A stretch of 28,466 nt of DNA from Hemicentrotus pulcherrimus (GCA_003118195.1 BEXV01001717.1:46251-74716); one strand, 5' to 3'; counted from the stretch's first letter, positions 1-9,160 are shown. Notes: generated by a model not told the origin, from the sequence alone. Numbers and translations: made by a program.

Positions 1-17
1 CCCCCCCCCCCCCCCCC
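1..17. repeat. poly-C tract at window edge
   Basis: The window opens with 17 consecutive C residues. It may continue beyond the left edge. Such C or G homopolymers recur here (6518-6528, 6635-6648, 5644-5655) and are conspicuous in AT-rich DNA. Length in an assembly is unreliable. Confidence 0.9.
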
Positions 18-258
18 GATAGCTCTACTTCTTTACAGGTGCATATACATTATTTTGTCCTTTCTAAAGGATTTGAAAGTACTCGACAGCCCTAGTAATG
101 CAAAGTGACATCGGTCTTGACAGCCTGCATTCATTGCATTATCTTGAGATGATGAAGAGTCGTAGAGAAGGAGATGAAAGATTAAGATGGCCCTGACACA
201 GTTCTTGACATAAAACACTCATCTGATTAGATCAAGACCCGACTACAAATGTACAAAT

Positions 259-376
259 GCACACCTCATCTAGCATCAAAGGTTCGTTTACAGATAACCC
301 ATAAAACCGTGGCATTTGAACACTTCGTCTAGCATCAAAAGTTCGTTTACAGATAACCCATAAAACCGTGGCATTT
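259..376. repeat. 59-bp direct tandem duplication (2 copies)
   Basis: Two adjacent copies (about 259-317 and 318-376) share the core TCTAGCATCAAA followed by GTTCGTTTACAGATAACCC and GTGGCATTT, with only a few differences near their left ends. The period is 59 bp. The high identity suggests a recent local duplication. No coding content is seen. Confidence 0.9.
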
Positions 377-609
377 TTATTCATTTTTGGTAGATGAAAG
401 GCAAATGAGGACGAAAAAGGAAGCTGATCGAGGTTCTATGGATTCTAACTTCTGTTTGTTATAAGAAAAATAAGAAATATGAAGTGTATTATGCTGAAAC
501 TTGTCATTGCAACATAACTGCTACTTTACCCCGTCATGTGTGAAAGCACCTTTAACATAAATCCACTTTTAAAATGGAATTACTGCTCTTCTACCTCACA
601 ATAGGCCTA

Positions 610-1001
610 CTCCAAGATGTATTCAAGATGCTGACTTTGAGTAGCAGATTGGTCATACACACTTTAGAGCCAGTACGATGTTAAAACTTTCACTGGGGCA
701 CTAGCTCTCAAGAGTCATCTTTGAGATGTATTCAAGATACAGTGACTTATATTGGAGGAGTGGTCAGCAGGAAGTAAGGTGCAGTACGTTATATATTCAC
801 ACGTTTCGCTGAGAGCCAGAAGGGCGTTACCACAATTTACTTAACACAGGGTTCATTCTCTTCTATAAATGTAAGTAGCTCTCACCAAACAACTTTTTAC
901 ATGTATTTGAGATGCTGTGAGATGCTGACAGGGAACTTATGTGCGCTAATGACCTTCTACATGTAAATGTAGCTCTCAATATAGCCAACTTCTAGATGTA
1001 C
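610..1001. repeat. diverged units preceding the 151-bp tandem array
   Basis: This stretch contains decayed relatives of the units that follow. GATGTATTCAAGAT followed by GTGACTT-like sequence occurs near 617 and 725, and GAGAGCCAGAAGGGCGTTAC occurs near 813-832, matching the left hairpin arm of the later units. Spacing is irregular (about 110-200 bp), so unit limits are uncertain. It looks like the older edge of an expanding repeat array. Confidence 0.6.
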
Positions 1002-1060
1002 TGCAATTAGTAGAGTGACCACAGGGAAGCAATGTAAGATTTGTCTGCTCAGAGTAGCTC

Positions 1061-1116
1061 AGAGCCAAAAGGGCGTATCACACTCACTACTATGTGATTA
1101 ATGCCCTTCTAGCTCT
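1061..1116. other. hairpin in array unit 1
   Basis: Left arm 1061-1082 (AGAGCCAAAAGGGCGTATCACA) pairs with right arm 1093-1116 (complement reads AGAGCTAGAAGGGCATTAATCACA) around a 10-nt loop. On the plus strand the stem has two A-C mismatches, one G-U pair and a 2-nt bulge. The same hairpin recurs in units 2 and 3. It could be a small structured RNA, a palindromic MITE captured by tandem duplication, or DNA-level structure. No known RNA family was recognised. Confidence 0.7.
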
Positions 1117-1144
1117 TGAAAGACTTCTATATGTACGCAAGATG

Positions 1145-1310
1145 TTAATTATTATATATTTGTTCTCCTTTGCTATGTTATCTCTATATATATGTACATA
1201 TGTTTTTGAATGCTTTTTATATTTATTTGATGTAAACTTGCATTTTTAGTCTTTGGACTTTTTGACAAGTCATGAATAAAACCTCATTTGAATCTTGAAT
1301 CTTGAATCTT
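1145..1310 (+). mobile_element. truncated non-LTR retrotransposon 3' end inserted in array unit 1
   Basis: A 166-bp segment interrupts unit 1. It has a 3'-UTR-like, AT-rich body, an AATAAA-type signal near 1275-1281 (GAATAAAACC), and ends in a tandem tail of TTGAATC repeats (about 1288-1311). Short tandem 3' tails are typical of CR1/L2-like LINEs, which usually insert as 5'-truncated copies. GATG lies on both sides (1141-1144 and 1311-1314), and removing the insert plus one GATG restores a perfect 151-bp unit. There is no reverse-transcriptase coding, so this is a dead copy. Confidence 0.75.
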
Positions 1311-1381
1311 GATGGTGACTTATGCAATTAGTAGAGTGACCACAGGGAAGCAATGTATGTTTTGTCTGCTCAGAGTAGCTC

Positions 1382-1437
1382 AGAGCCAGTAGGGCGTAAC
1401 ACACTCACTACTACGTGATTAATGCCCTTCTAGCTCT
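1382..1437. other. hairpin in array unit 2
   Basis: Same position in the unit as 1061-1116. The left arm begins AGAGCCAGTAGGGCGTAACA and the right arm ends AATGCCCTTCTAGCTCT, around a CTCACTACTA loop. Base changes relative to unit 1 fall in both arms and are not clearly compensatory. Confidence 0.65.
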
Positions 1438-1532
1438 TGAAAGACTTCTAGATGTACGCAAGATGGTGACTTACGCAATTAGTAGAGTGACCACAGGGAA
1501 GCAATGTAAGATTTGTCTGCTCAGAGTAGCTC

Positions 1533-1588
1533 AGAGCCAAAAGGGCCTAACATACTCACTACTACGTGATTAATGCACTTCTAGCTCT
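1533..1588. other. hairpin in array unit 3
   Basis: Third copy of the array hairpin. The left arm is AGAGCCAAAAGGGCCTAACA and the right arm AATGCACTTCTAGCTCT. It carries one extra change in each arm core (GGGCC and GCACTT), which weakens the stem compared with units 1 and 2. Confidence 0.6.
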
Positions 1589-1659
1589 TGAAAGACTTCT
1601 AGATGTACGTAAGATGGTGACTTATGCAATTAGTAGAGTAGTCACGGGGAAGTAATGGA

Positions 1660-2368
1660 GAAAGCACTAATTGATGGAATATCCCGCATGGATTTGTGCC
1701 ATCCTGACCTGGAGAAAATTAATGGATGGTCACGAAAGTGATTTTCAAAAATCTGATCTAGCACTTGTAATGCATACTGGCTGGCTCATGTGTAAACAAG
1801 TGAGCTGGTTCATGAAACCAAAGTTATTTAATACGAATAATGAGAATTTGTGTTTATGCATCTTTTGACAGCAAGAAGGGCATTAACAATGCATCATTAA
1901 CAATCACTTTCTGTACAACCTTCTGTTTCTCAACAGGCAACATACTAAATAACTAAAATATAATAAGAACATGGGCTGTAATAAGAATGTGTACATGTAA
2001 CAATTCATTTCAATAATAGTCAATTCAACATAATAATTGTGTTTAACATTATTTGTTGAATGCATGAAGTCATGTTTTCCTAATCATTGAAATAATATAT
2101 GTCAATACTCAATAGTATATCTTTTAGAACCATATTTTATGTTTTTTTGTTTTTACTGTTAATATGACAGTTTTAGTCTCCAGACTTTTGCCATGTCTTC
2201 TTTTATTTTTTTTTACAATAAAACTAAAATTGGATACTGGTTGTCTTGTTTAACATTTAATTTGTCAGTAAAGAAATAAAAGGCAATAACAATTGCAAAT
2301 AAATGTTTTATGCTTCCAGGACCCCAAACTAAAAGAGAGTTTAGACTGGTTCATAACAGTTCAAACTA
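1660..2368. other. non-coding AT-rich stretch
   Basis: No supportable gene. At 1870-1885 the sequence GCAAGAAGGGCATTAAC repeats the hairpin-arm core of the array and is followed by a short direct repeat of CATTAACAAT (about 1878-1902). Around 2125-2235 there is a T-rich segment with TTTTAGTCT, GACTTTTTG-like and CAATAAAAC motifs. It resembles the 3' end of the retroelement at 1145-1310 and may be an older relative. Confidence 0.5.
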
Positions 2369-3018
2369 GTTAAATCTTGTTCTATCAAACTGTTAAAAGA
2401 ATCATATAGGTGCATAAGCAAACTATCCATTTCCATTACCAAGCTGTGCCTTAAAGATAAACTTTAGTACTGGTAATGCGATTGCACTGTGAAAGAAAAG
2501 GTGTGGAAAGGATAAGAAACAGTTGATCATGTAGCATGTAAGTATTGGTGTGCACTGCAAGGTTCTGGAGTCATCAAAATCATAATAAATTTGAGCGAGT
2601 CTTGGTAAAGTAACAAGCACTGTACACAGAAAGCTATATATGGGACAACACACAAGATGTCGGGGCTAGTACTACCTTGATTTCCTTGTCTTTCTATGCT
2701 CATTACTCAGCCAGTATACATTTTCTTTCAAAATTGTTTTGCACATATCATTTATTTGTAATCTTGAACATTCAGTGTAAGTTTTGTTTGATTCTGTGAG
2801 AATCAATTTTCTATTTTTTACCAGAACTGGAGTTTATGTTTAAAGACACAAGCTGAAATCGCTAATCACTAGACATTTTTATTTTCTAGTTTAATCTTTC
2901 CTTATCAACTATTAAAAGGATCATATAGGTGCATACATCAAAGAATCATCCCTTTTTATCACCAATCAGTGCCTGAAGAAAGACACAAGCTGAATCACTA
3001 ATCACTGGACAATTTAGA
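2369..3018. repeat. old tandem duplication of about 131 bp, first copy interrupted
   Basis: Two blocks recur in the same order. Block A, with TCATATAGGTGCATA, is at about 2369-2457 and 2889-2979. Block B, with AGACACAAGCTGAA and AATCACT(A/G)GACA, is at about 2840-2882 and 2978-3018. Copy 2 has A and B adjacent; copy 1 has them separated by about 382 bp. The repeat period without that insert is about 131 bp. Copies differ at roughly 15-20% of positions. Confidence 0.8.
2458..2839. mobile_element. about 380-bp TIR element (MITE-like) inserted in the duplication
   Basis: This segment is missing from the second copy of the flanking duplication. Its ends are inverted repeats: the left end starts TAAACTTTAGTACTGGTAA, and the right end, read on the minus strand, starts TAAACTCCAGTTCTGGTAA (16 of 19 match). 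TTAAAGA lies on both sides (2451-2457 and 2840-2846) and is a likely target-site duplication, though 2-3 bases between the right TIR and the repeat are unexplained. No transposase remains. Superfamily not assigned. Confidence 0.65.
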
Positions 3019-3590
3019 TTTCCAAGAGATGATCCAGGGTTGCCATTAAGTTTCTGAATGGAATATATTATGATCAATATGGCATGCATCCTTGAAATAG
3101 GGATTTTATGGGGCATGTCCATCTATAACACAAATTCCCGAAATAGAAAGCCTCCAAGGTACTTTGAACACTTCATCAGGACATGCACAAACTGATGATG
3201 GTCCTAAATGCTAGTCCTAAATTGTGCAACAAAAAATCCAATATTATTAGAATAAGAAGGACCATAAGTCCTTTTTTGTTTGTTATAAATCAATTGGAAT
3301 AGGATGAATTTGGCCAGTTTTTTCAAAGCATTTTACAAATAACTAATCATTCATTATGCCATGTCTTGCATAAACCTTAAAAACTTAAAGAGAAAACTGA
3401 GAAATTTGCTTTTTGTAAGGCTCCAAAACTTTAAACGCGATTATCTTGGAACTACGAATAAGAAAAAACAACAACAGTAATAACAAAACAAAACAATGCA
3501 CTTTAATTGACATTAAAACTAGAACAAGTATTAAAAGTTCATAACAAAAGTGTTAATGAATCCAAGTCAATCATGTATTACAAAATGGTT
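3019..3590. other. non-coding AT-rich stretch
   Basis: No gene or clear repeat seen. A short inverted pair, GGGCATGTCC near 3111 and GGACATGCAC near 3179, is the only structure noticed. Confidence 0.5.
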
Positions 3591-3855
3591 TAAAGGAGAA
3601 GTCCTCCCTAATATTAAGTTTGTTTTAATAAATGCAGAAAAACAAGATAAATGGGTCAGTGAAAGTTTGAGCAAAAAGTCCTACATTTTTTAAGGTGAGA
3701 TTAATCACTCACAAACTGGCAACTCAGTGACGTATTTATGTTTCACTGATGACAACTTCAAAAATTCATAACTTTCCTATTTTAATCAGATATTGCTCAA
3801 ACTTTCACTTATTTTGTGCTCTCATTTTCTGCTTTTATTAGGACTTCCTCTTTGA
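3591..3855. mobile_element. palindromic MITE, about 265 bp
   Basis: The ends are imperfect inverted repeats: AAAGGAGAAGTCCT at 3592 and, on the minus strand from about 3855, CAAAGAGGAAGTCCTAA. The homology continues inward about 80 bp, sharing AATAAA(A/T)GCAGAAAA and AGTGAAAGTTTGAGCAA in both arms. The centre holds CAACTCAGTGACG. I recall this arrangement (GGAGAAGTCC termini, GAAAGTTT arms, CTCAGTGA centre) from abundant short palindromic repeats of sea urchins and other marine deuterostomes. It is non-autonomous with no coding region. Confidence 0.7.
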
Positions 3856-4506
3856 AACATGGAGCAGATTTTTTGGATTGCGAAATATCACGGATGTGGC
3901 ATTTTGGCCCCGATTAAATTACAAAACAATTCCTCAAATCCTGATCAAAGATCATACATTGTAATCTACATATAATGTTTACTCTCCAAATATATGCTAT
4001 AAATAGTACTTTTCTATACTTCCAGAAAATGCACTGATTTCGTCATAGCCACATAGTTGCGGATGATATAAAAACAATGTTTACTTTGATCAATGAATTG
4101 CTTGAATGTAGCGCTGTATTCAAAAGGTCAACTGTCTACAGCTAAAAACGATTTTCAATTGCCAAATTTCAATAACTGTTTCGGCTCATTTCAGAACATG
4201 TCTTGTCAATATTACAATTATTTTCTTAAAATGTGCACATCCTATTAACTGCTTGCAACTTCATGCATTGCCAGCATATTCTGCTTTATTTGTTTACTTT
4301 TTAATCATTATCTGGGAATGATTGTGAAGAATTGTACATTTTAAATACCAAGCATAGTGACAAATTGATTTTCAATGTACAAGCACACTGCTACATGCTG
4401 GAATTTCAAGAGGAATATTGTGCATTCATTTGGATGAAAGCACAATTCAAAATAGGTGAAAGCCCTATTCACTATACTGGCTGCCTGGATTCATGAAATG
4501 TTATAT
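3856..4506. other. non-coding AT-rich stretch
   Basis: No gene, splice-flanked ORF or repeat was recognised. Confidence 0.5.
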
Positions 4507-4825
4507 TTTGGTAATAAATAATAATAATAGGTCAATTTATATAGCGATGAAATACGGTATACTCTACTGTGCTCAATACAATTACAAGGTATCATATTAT
4601 TACCCCGGCTATAGCTGAGCTGCCATAATAAGGCACTAAAGCATTCAAGAAATTCCTTTCTACCGGGTACCCACTTACTTCACCTGGGTGGAGAGTGGCA
4701 AATGTAGATTAATATCTTAAGTCACAGGACATTAGTGTCGCGGCAGGACTCAAACCGAGAACCTTGTGATCTACAGTCCGTGAGTTCGGTGACGTACCCG
4801 CTACACCACGACACCTTTGGTAATA
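4507..4825 (-). mobile_element. tRNA-derived SINE with perfect 10-bp target-site duplication
   Basis: The element body is 4517-4815, 299 bp on the minus strand. Read on that strand it starts GGTGTCGTGGTGTAGCGGG. This contains an RNA polymerase III A box, TGGTGTAGCGG (plus-strand 4798-4808), that fits the consensus fully, and a B box, GGTTTGAGTCC (4746-4756), with one change from GGTTCGANNCC. The 3' end is an (ATT)n-like tail at 4517-4530. TTTGGTAATA flanks both ends (4507-4516 and 4816-4825). It closely resembles the tRNA-like retroposons known from sea urchins. Short ORFs overlapping it are incidental. Confidence 0.88.
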
Positions 4826-5460
4826 CCGGTAACCAGAACAGTCATACTCTGCTCCTATTAAAACAAAGTGTTCCATTTCTTTTTTGGGGCAGCCTGAAAC
4901 AGGCTCTTTTTCAAATTCCAGCAACACAAAACAACATTTTAAATTTTGATCTCTTCAAATTTTTTCTAGAAACTGGTTTGCTTCATTCTATTTCAGGAAC
5001 AACTGGCGAGTCCACCATTGAAAGTAAGAATATTAGGGAATTTCTTTGATTTTGCATGCCTAACTTCAACAAATTTTCTTGATATCTGTAAGCCCGTCCT
5101 TTAGCGTCGGTGCATGTTTTCTATACTGTACTTGTATAAAAAACACACCATTTCGTGTGTGTCTCCATCTACTCGAACACCTCCAACCATCGCTGGCCTC
5201 TTCTTACTTCATGAGGAGCATGGCCGCGGAGCTGACTCACGATCACATTCCTTCATGTATATTCCTGCCCTTTATTATTGACTCAATTGTGAATCACCGG
5301 CCAATCCCAGTCACATTTAAAGGTGCTTCTACACCTTTGCAATCAATCTCCTTATGTAGCACGGTGGAGAGTTTAATGCATCTCAATGGGATTTGGCAGC
5401 CCAGTGTTTTTTCAGTGGCTTGTGACCATGGGGTTCATTAATTCTCATTTGTGTGTGATG
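4826..5460. other. non-coding stretch, slightly less AT-rich at 5150-5420
   Basis: An open frame of 120 codons runs 5079-5441 on the plus strand, but it lacks recognisable domains or convincing flanking splice sites, so I do not call it a gene. The region around 5150-5420 is closer to average base composition than its surroundings and could be conserved non-coding DNA. Confidence 0.4.
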
Positions 5461-5525
5461 AGGAGTGGAAGGGGGAGGAGTGGAAGGGGGAGGAGTGGAA
5501 GGGGGAGGAGTGGAAGGGGGGGAGT
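5461..5525. repeat. 15-bp minisatellite, 4 perfect copies
   Basis: AGGAGTGGAAGGGGG is repeated four times without error at 5461-5520, with a partial fifth copy. All G runs are on the plus strand, so a G-quadruplex is possible. Perfect copies indicate an unstable, recently expanded tract. Confidence 0.95.
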
Positions 5526-5624
5526 AAATTCACCTGAAACTTTTAACACTACTTTAGCTACATTAGACTACATTGTGTATCGGAAGTGAAAAAAATGGTT
5601 CCACCTTCAAGCTAAAAAAAGGTG

Positions 5625-5655
5625 GAGTGTGTGTGTGTGTCAAGGGGGGGGGGGG
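5625..5655. repeat. (GT)n followed by a 12-G run
   Basis: About seven GT units (about 5628-5640) are followed by CAA and then twelve G residues (5644-5655). Both are simple repeats and likely polymorphic. Confidence 0.9.
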
Positions 5656-6517
5656 TCTTTTATATTCCAAGAACATGGAGAACATGTCTCTTGTGCCCTC
5701 TCTCTTTCGAAATGAGATCAGAAACAAATGTTATAATATTCAAATAGTATGGTACCACTCTTTATACAGTAAATTAAGGCAATATCCTGCAATGTGCTTC
5801 TATTAAATTTCATTTTTGAATCTTTAACCCATATCCCCCCACTTTATAACCTTGACTTGAAATTTCCAAAAGTCAATTGTTCCTTTTCCTTTAAATAAAA
5901 ATGAGTCACTGATCAAACATATGCACTCATACGCAAAGGCATACTGTGCATACAAAGTAGAATGTGAATACTATTACTGAATATTTAGTCCATAAACATA
6001 TTCTCCGTCATTGCAAAATGTTTGATGTTGAAAAGGGCCATCATTATTATAAAATATTTTGTATATTGTTGTACAACATAAAAATGAAAATAAAATGAAC
6101 AATACATTCCAATGGTTAAGGATTCAAACATTGATTTCATACCAAAGCCTGCATGGAAGTTAATTGGGAGTCAACAAATGTTCTTGTGCATGCACATGTA
6201 GGCGGTTTCCCTTAAACATTTCAGCTATTTTCTCCACGTTTTTTATGGTATTTCCTAGAAAAATAGGATATCTTCTTATGGGAAAAAAATAGAAAATGGA
6301 CGAAAAGATTTTTTCAGACTAAGGGTTTGGAACAAAAAATAGATTTTAAATATATTCTCAGTTGAAAATGGTATTTAAAAAAAATTATATACATATATTT
6401 TCTATGATGTTTTTAACTACTGGTATAATATTTAGAAATTTTTACTAGTTCAAGGACATTTAATTTTTGACTAGGATTGTCCCCTGTAAGCCTCGCTCAC
6501 ATGTTAGACAGTAATTG
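5656..6517. other. non-coding AT-rich stretch
   Basis: No gene or recognisable element. It has many A and T runs and no splice-flanked ORF. Confidence 0.5.
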
Positions 6518-6648
6518 CCCCCCCCCCCTTTTTTTTGATGGGAAAAAAAAATATGGCAAAAGAAGAAAAATTAAAGTGTAAATTAATGGAAACAGGAGGT
6601 GAAAAGAAGAAGAACAATCATGTTTGTTGAGGTCGGGGGGGGGGGGGG
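6518..6648. repeat. opposed C11 and G14 homopolymers
   Basis: Eleven C residues at 6518-6528, followed by eight T, face fourteen G residues at 6635-6648 across 106 bp of A-rich sequence. The two tracts can pair as an inverted repeat, or form i-motif and G-quadruplex structures separately. No other TIR-like homology was seen next to them. Confidence 0.7.
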
Positions 6649-6940
6649 CCGAAGGGGCAGTTTATTTTATAATTTGTGTTCAAGGCTTTAATGCAATCAA
6701 AGCTCAGTCGAGAAAAAGAAAGCAATAAAACATCCCAACGATATTGCCTCTGGTGGGGTTATGATGGCTGGATTTTGAATGAAATTGCCATACACTGCTT
6801 GAAGATTTGTAGGTTTATTGCGAACTGGTTCACCCGTATAATGTGATGTATTAAGGCTCATACAGATATGATGCCGCCTAAAAAAGGCACAAGCAATTTT
6901 TTCGTGCAAATAAACAGCAATTGTGTGCAACAAAGGTCCT

Positions 6941-7812
6941 GGGGTGGTATTCTGAACATTGTTGTAAGTTTTGTGTTATATTTTGTTGTATCTCCCAGAG
7001 ATAACACAGCGCTAATATTGTTGTAAGTTGGTATTCTGAACATCATTTTATCCCTGTGTTATCTCTTGAAGGACCGCCTCTATCTTATCTTTTACCACTG
7101 TTGACACGCCCAATTCTATGGACCCTACCAATCAAAATCTGTTTTATATAAGCATGATAAGTAGGTCAACCAATAGGAATACTTAATGCCATGTCTGAAG
7201 ATGCGCCTAGCGCATACCAATCTTGGGCGTAATCAATTATTTGAGCACTTAATACGCGCTTCATCATATGCGCTGTGACATGTGGATCATGAAGACAAAT
7301 CACGCTTGCACTATATTGTTTAAGATGAGAGCACTAAAATCGTCATATCCTAGTATGAAATTACTTTGAAAGTTCTCATCTGTAATGTTTCCGGTCAACA
7401 CACAATCTTCTTTTAACTCGTCTATTGGCACAAAGTTGGTTCTGGGCAAGAAATATTGCCGCCATTATATCACCACGAAAGATACAACAACCTGCTACCT
7501 GTTGTAAATATTGTTGTAAATACCATGCAAGATAAGATAAGATAAAAGATACAACAACTTTCAGAATACCAACTATCTCGACATATCATCTCTCGTGCCC
7601 ATACGCAAATGAGGATTAAATGCCACTTTATTAATAATACGCACAATTACAAGCGCACCAAACTATGGGCGCAGGCGCTGCCAATGAGATGAGAGAAAAG
7701 ATACAACAAAAGATAACACAATACTTACAACAATGTTCAGAATACCAACTTTTATCTTATCTCCAAAGATACAACAATATTAGAGATAACACAGGGTTCA
7801 GAATACCACCCC
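6941..7812. mobile_element. composite inverted-repeat DNA element, 872 bp
   Basis: The outer termini are perfect 17-bp inverted repeats: GGGGTGGTATTCTGAAC at 6941-6957 and its complement at 7796-7812. A second inverted pair, AGTTGGTATTCTGAAC (7026-7041) and its complement (7735-7750), is nested inside, and a third partial copy lies near 7560-7575. Subterminal blocks of TTGTTGTA, AGATAACA and AGATAAGATA recur in both arms but in shuffled order. There is no transposase. The interior near 7125-7180 has CCAAT and TATATAA motifs. No flanking target duplication was clear. Two short minus-strand ORFs here are incidental. Confidence 0.75.
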
Positions 7813-7924
7813 TGCTAATTTCCATGACTTTTTAAAATTGTATTGTGATGATCCCACAAAGCTATTGACTATGTAATTTCAAAAATACTCCAGTTTTTCA
7901 CTTGAATGTACCTTTTTTGGTACA

Positions 7925-7978
7925 TTTACAGAGTACAAAATATTTACAGAGTACAAAATATTTACAGAGTACAAAATA
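7925..7978. repeat. 18-bp tandem repeat, 3 perfect copies
   Basis: TTTACAGAGTACAAAATA occurs at 7925-7942, 7943-7960 and 7961-7978 with no differences. Being AT-rich and error-free, it is a recent expansion. Confidence 0.97.
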
Positions 7979-8394
7979 CCAATTTATATAATTTTTCATC
8001 TATATGTTAATGTAGAACTGAATGTTTTTTTTGTTAAGGTATGGAAACAGTTGACATTTCAGAGAGCAATTTATCTCCTTTGAAATATTGTCTTATTTTC
8101 TAACAATACTATCATATTTAGGTATAATCAACTTTAATGCCTATATATCCAATATTCTGCCTGTGCTAATGAGAAAAAAACTGTTTAATATGTACTATGT
8201 AGCTACCAAAGATAATTATCAATTAATATGTTAAGCCATGTGCTGCTATATGTCATATGACAATGAATGGGGATATGACTGAATGGAATGGAACTGAAAT
8301 AGACCGGAATATGAGCTTGGGATATAAACGTGACAGAAGGCCAAAATTCATCTGATTGCGACCCTGAAGAGATTTAATATCTTGTCAGCTTGGA

Positions 8395-8445
8395 GCGAGA
8401 GGGGCATTAACTCAAGCTTTTAAACAGAGTTAACTCCCTTCTTGC
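8395..8445. other. short hairpin with GGGCATTAAC core
   Basis: Left arm 8395-8413 (GCGAGAGGGGCATTAACTC) pairs with right arm 8427-8445 (GAGTTAACTCCCTTCTTGC) across a 13-nt loop, with about four non-Watson-Crick positions. An outer pair, CATCTGAT (about 8350) and ATCAGATG (about 8450), could extend it. The arm core resembles the hairpin arms at 1061-1588 and 25479-25538, so it may belong to the same dispersed family. Confidence 0.55.
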
Positions 8446-9004
8446 TATCATCAGATGATATCGCATTGAACATGGTAACGTTACTAGCCTAATTTCAAGC
8501 AGGACTGGATTTTTGTTTTCCTGTCATTGCAGAAATGAATATTAGAAAGATAGAAACTGTGTTGAATTTTCAAAATACATGCATCACTAGCAGTGGGTCT
8601 ATTGATAAATGAAATCAGAAACAATGTCAATGCTCACTAAAAAAGAACAAAAAATTTGGCTATCAAAAGCACACATACATGTAATAATAAGAAAGTGGAA
8701 CACAGAATAAAACGAGGTTTGACTTCACATTATCCGCTGCAAGTTATTATTCTACAAAATATTTTTACTTATTTCTATATTTACATAAAATGATCAAAAA
8801 TAACCAGAAATTTAATCATATAAGAAAGAGATAGGGGCAGAGTGTAGAGACAGCTAGCAGAACATCAATATATAAATCTATTATGGATGCACATGTGTTA
8901 AATTCCTTGACCCACTCAGTCTAATGTCCACTAGCACTGACCGCCATCCATTACAGGCCACTGTCCAGCCTGTCAAAACAGGAAGGAATGGGTCAGTTAG
9001 AAGT
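8446..9004. other. non-coding AT-rich stretch
   Basis: No gene or repeat was recognised. Confidence 0.5.
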
Positions 9005-9160
9005 CACGTAACGGTGTACGACCAAACGACGAATATACAACACGGTGAGGGTGGTGAGGCCCCGTAATGCGATTACTTCAAGAATAATTTGCACGACCCC
9101 CGGGGAAAATATTGGCAATATTCACTTTAGCTCACAATGCGCTCGTCTCGTACGACATGC
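9005..9160. other. CpG-dense patch
   Basis: About 14 CpG dinucleotides fall within roughly 155 bp, unlike the CpG-poor flanks. A plus-strand frame stays open over 9045-9230, but it has no family resemblance that I recognise and no clear acceptor or donor. It could be an unmethylated regulatory segment, a small exon, or a relic of a mobile element. Confidence 0.35.

Larger units (their letters stand above)
1002..1659. repeat. 151-bp tandem repeat array, 3 full units plus a partial
   Basis: Units begin TGCAATTAGTAGAGTGACC at 1002, 1323, about 1474 and 1625; the last is partial, ending near 1659. The period between the second, third and fourth is 151 bp. The first interval is 321 bp, which is exactly 151 plus a 170-bp insertion (166-bp insert plus a 4-bp duplication). 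Units are about 95% alike by eye. Each full unit holds an imperfect hairpin (annotated separately). No ORF spans the array. Confidence 0.92.

Noticed and set aside
1002..1659. Tandem hairpin units as a CRISPR-like array
   Set aside because: Units are 151 bp, nearly identical throughout with no variable spacers, and the genome is clearly eukaryotic.
2423..2653. 76-codon minus-strand ORF
   Set aside because: It lies largely within the 380-bp TIR element and has no transposase or other domain features.
4709..5049. ORFs on both strands with motifs like TYPLHHDT
   Set aside because: They overlap the tRNA-derived SINE. These peptides are commonly produced by translating such elements and their flanks.
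5079..5441. 120-codon plus-strand ORF
   Set aside because: It is the second longest frame, but has no recognisable domain and no convincing splice or promoter context. It remains only as a possible conserved non-coding region.
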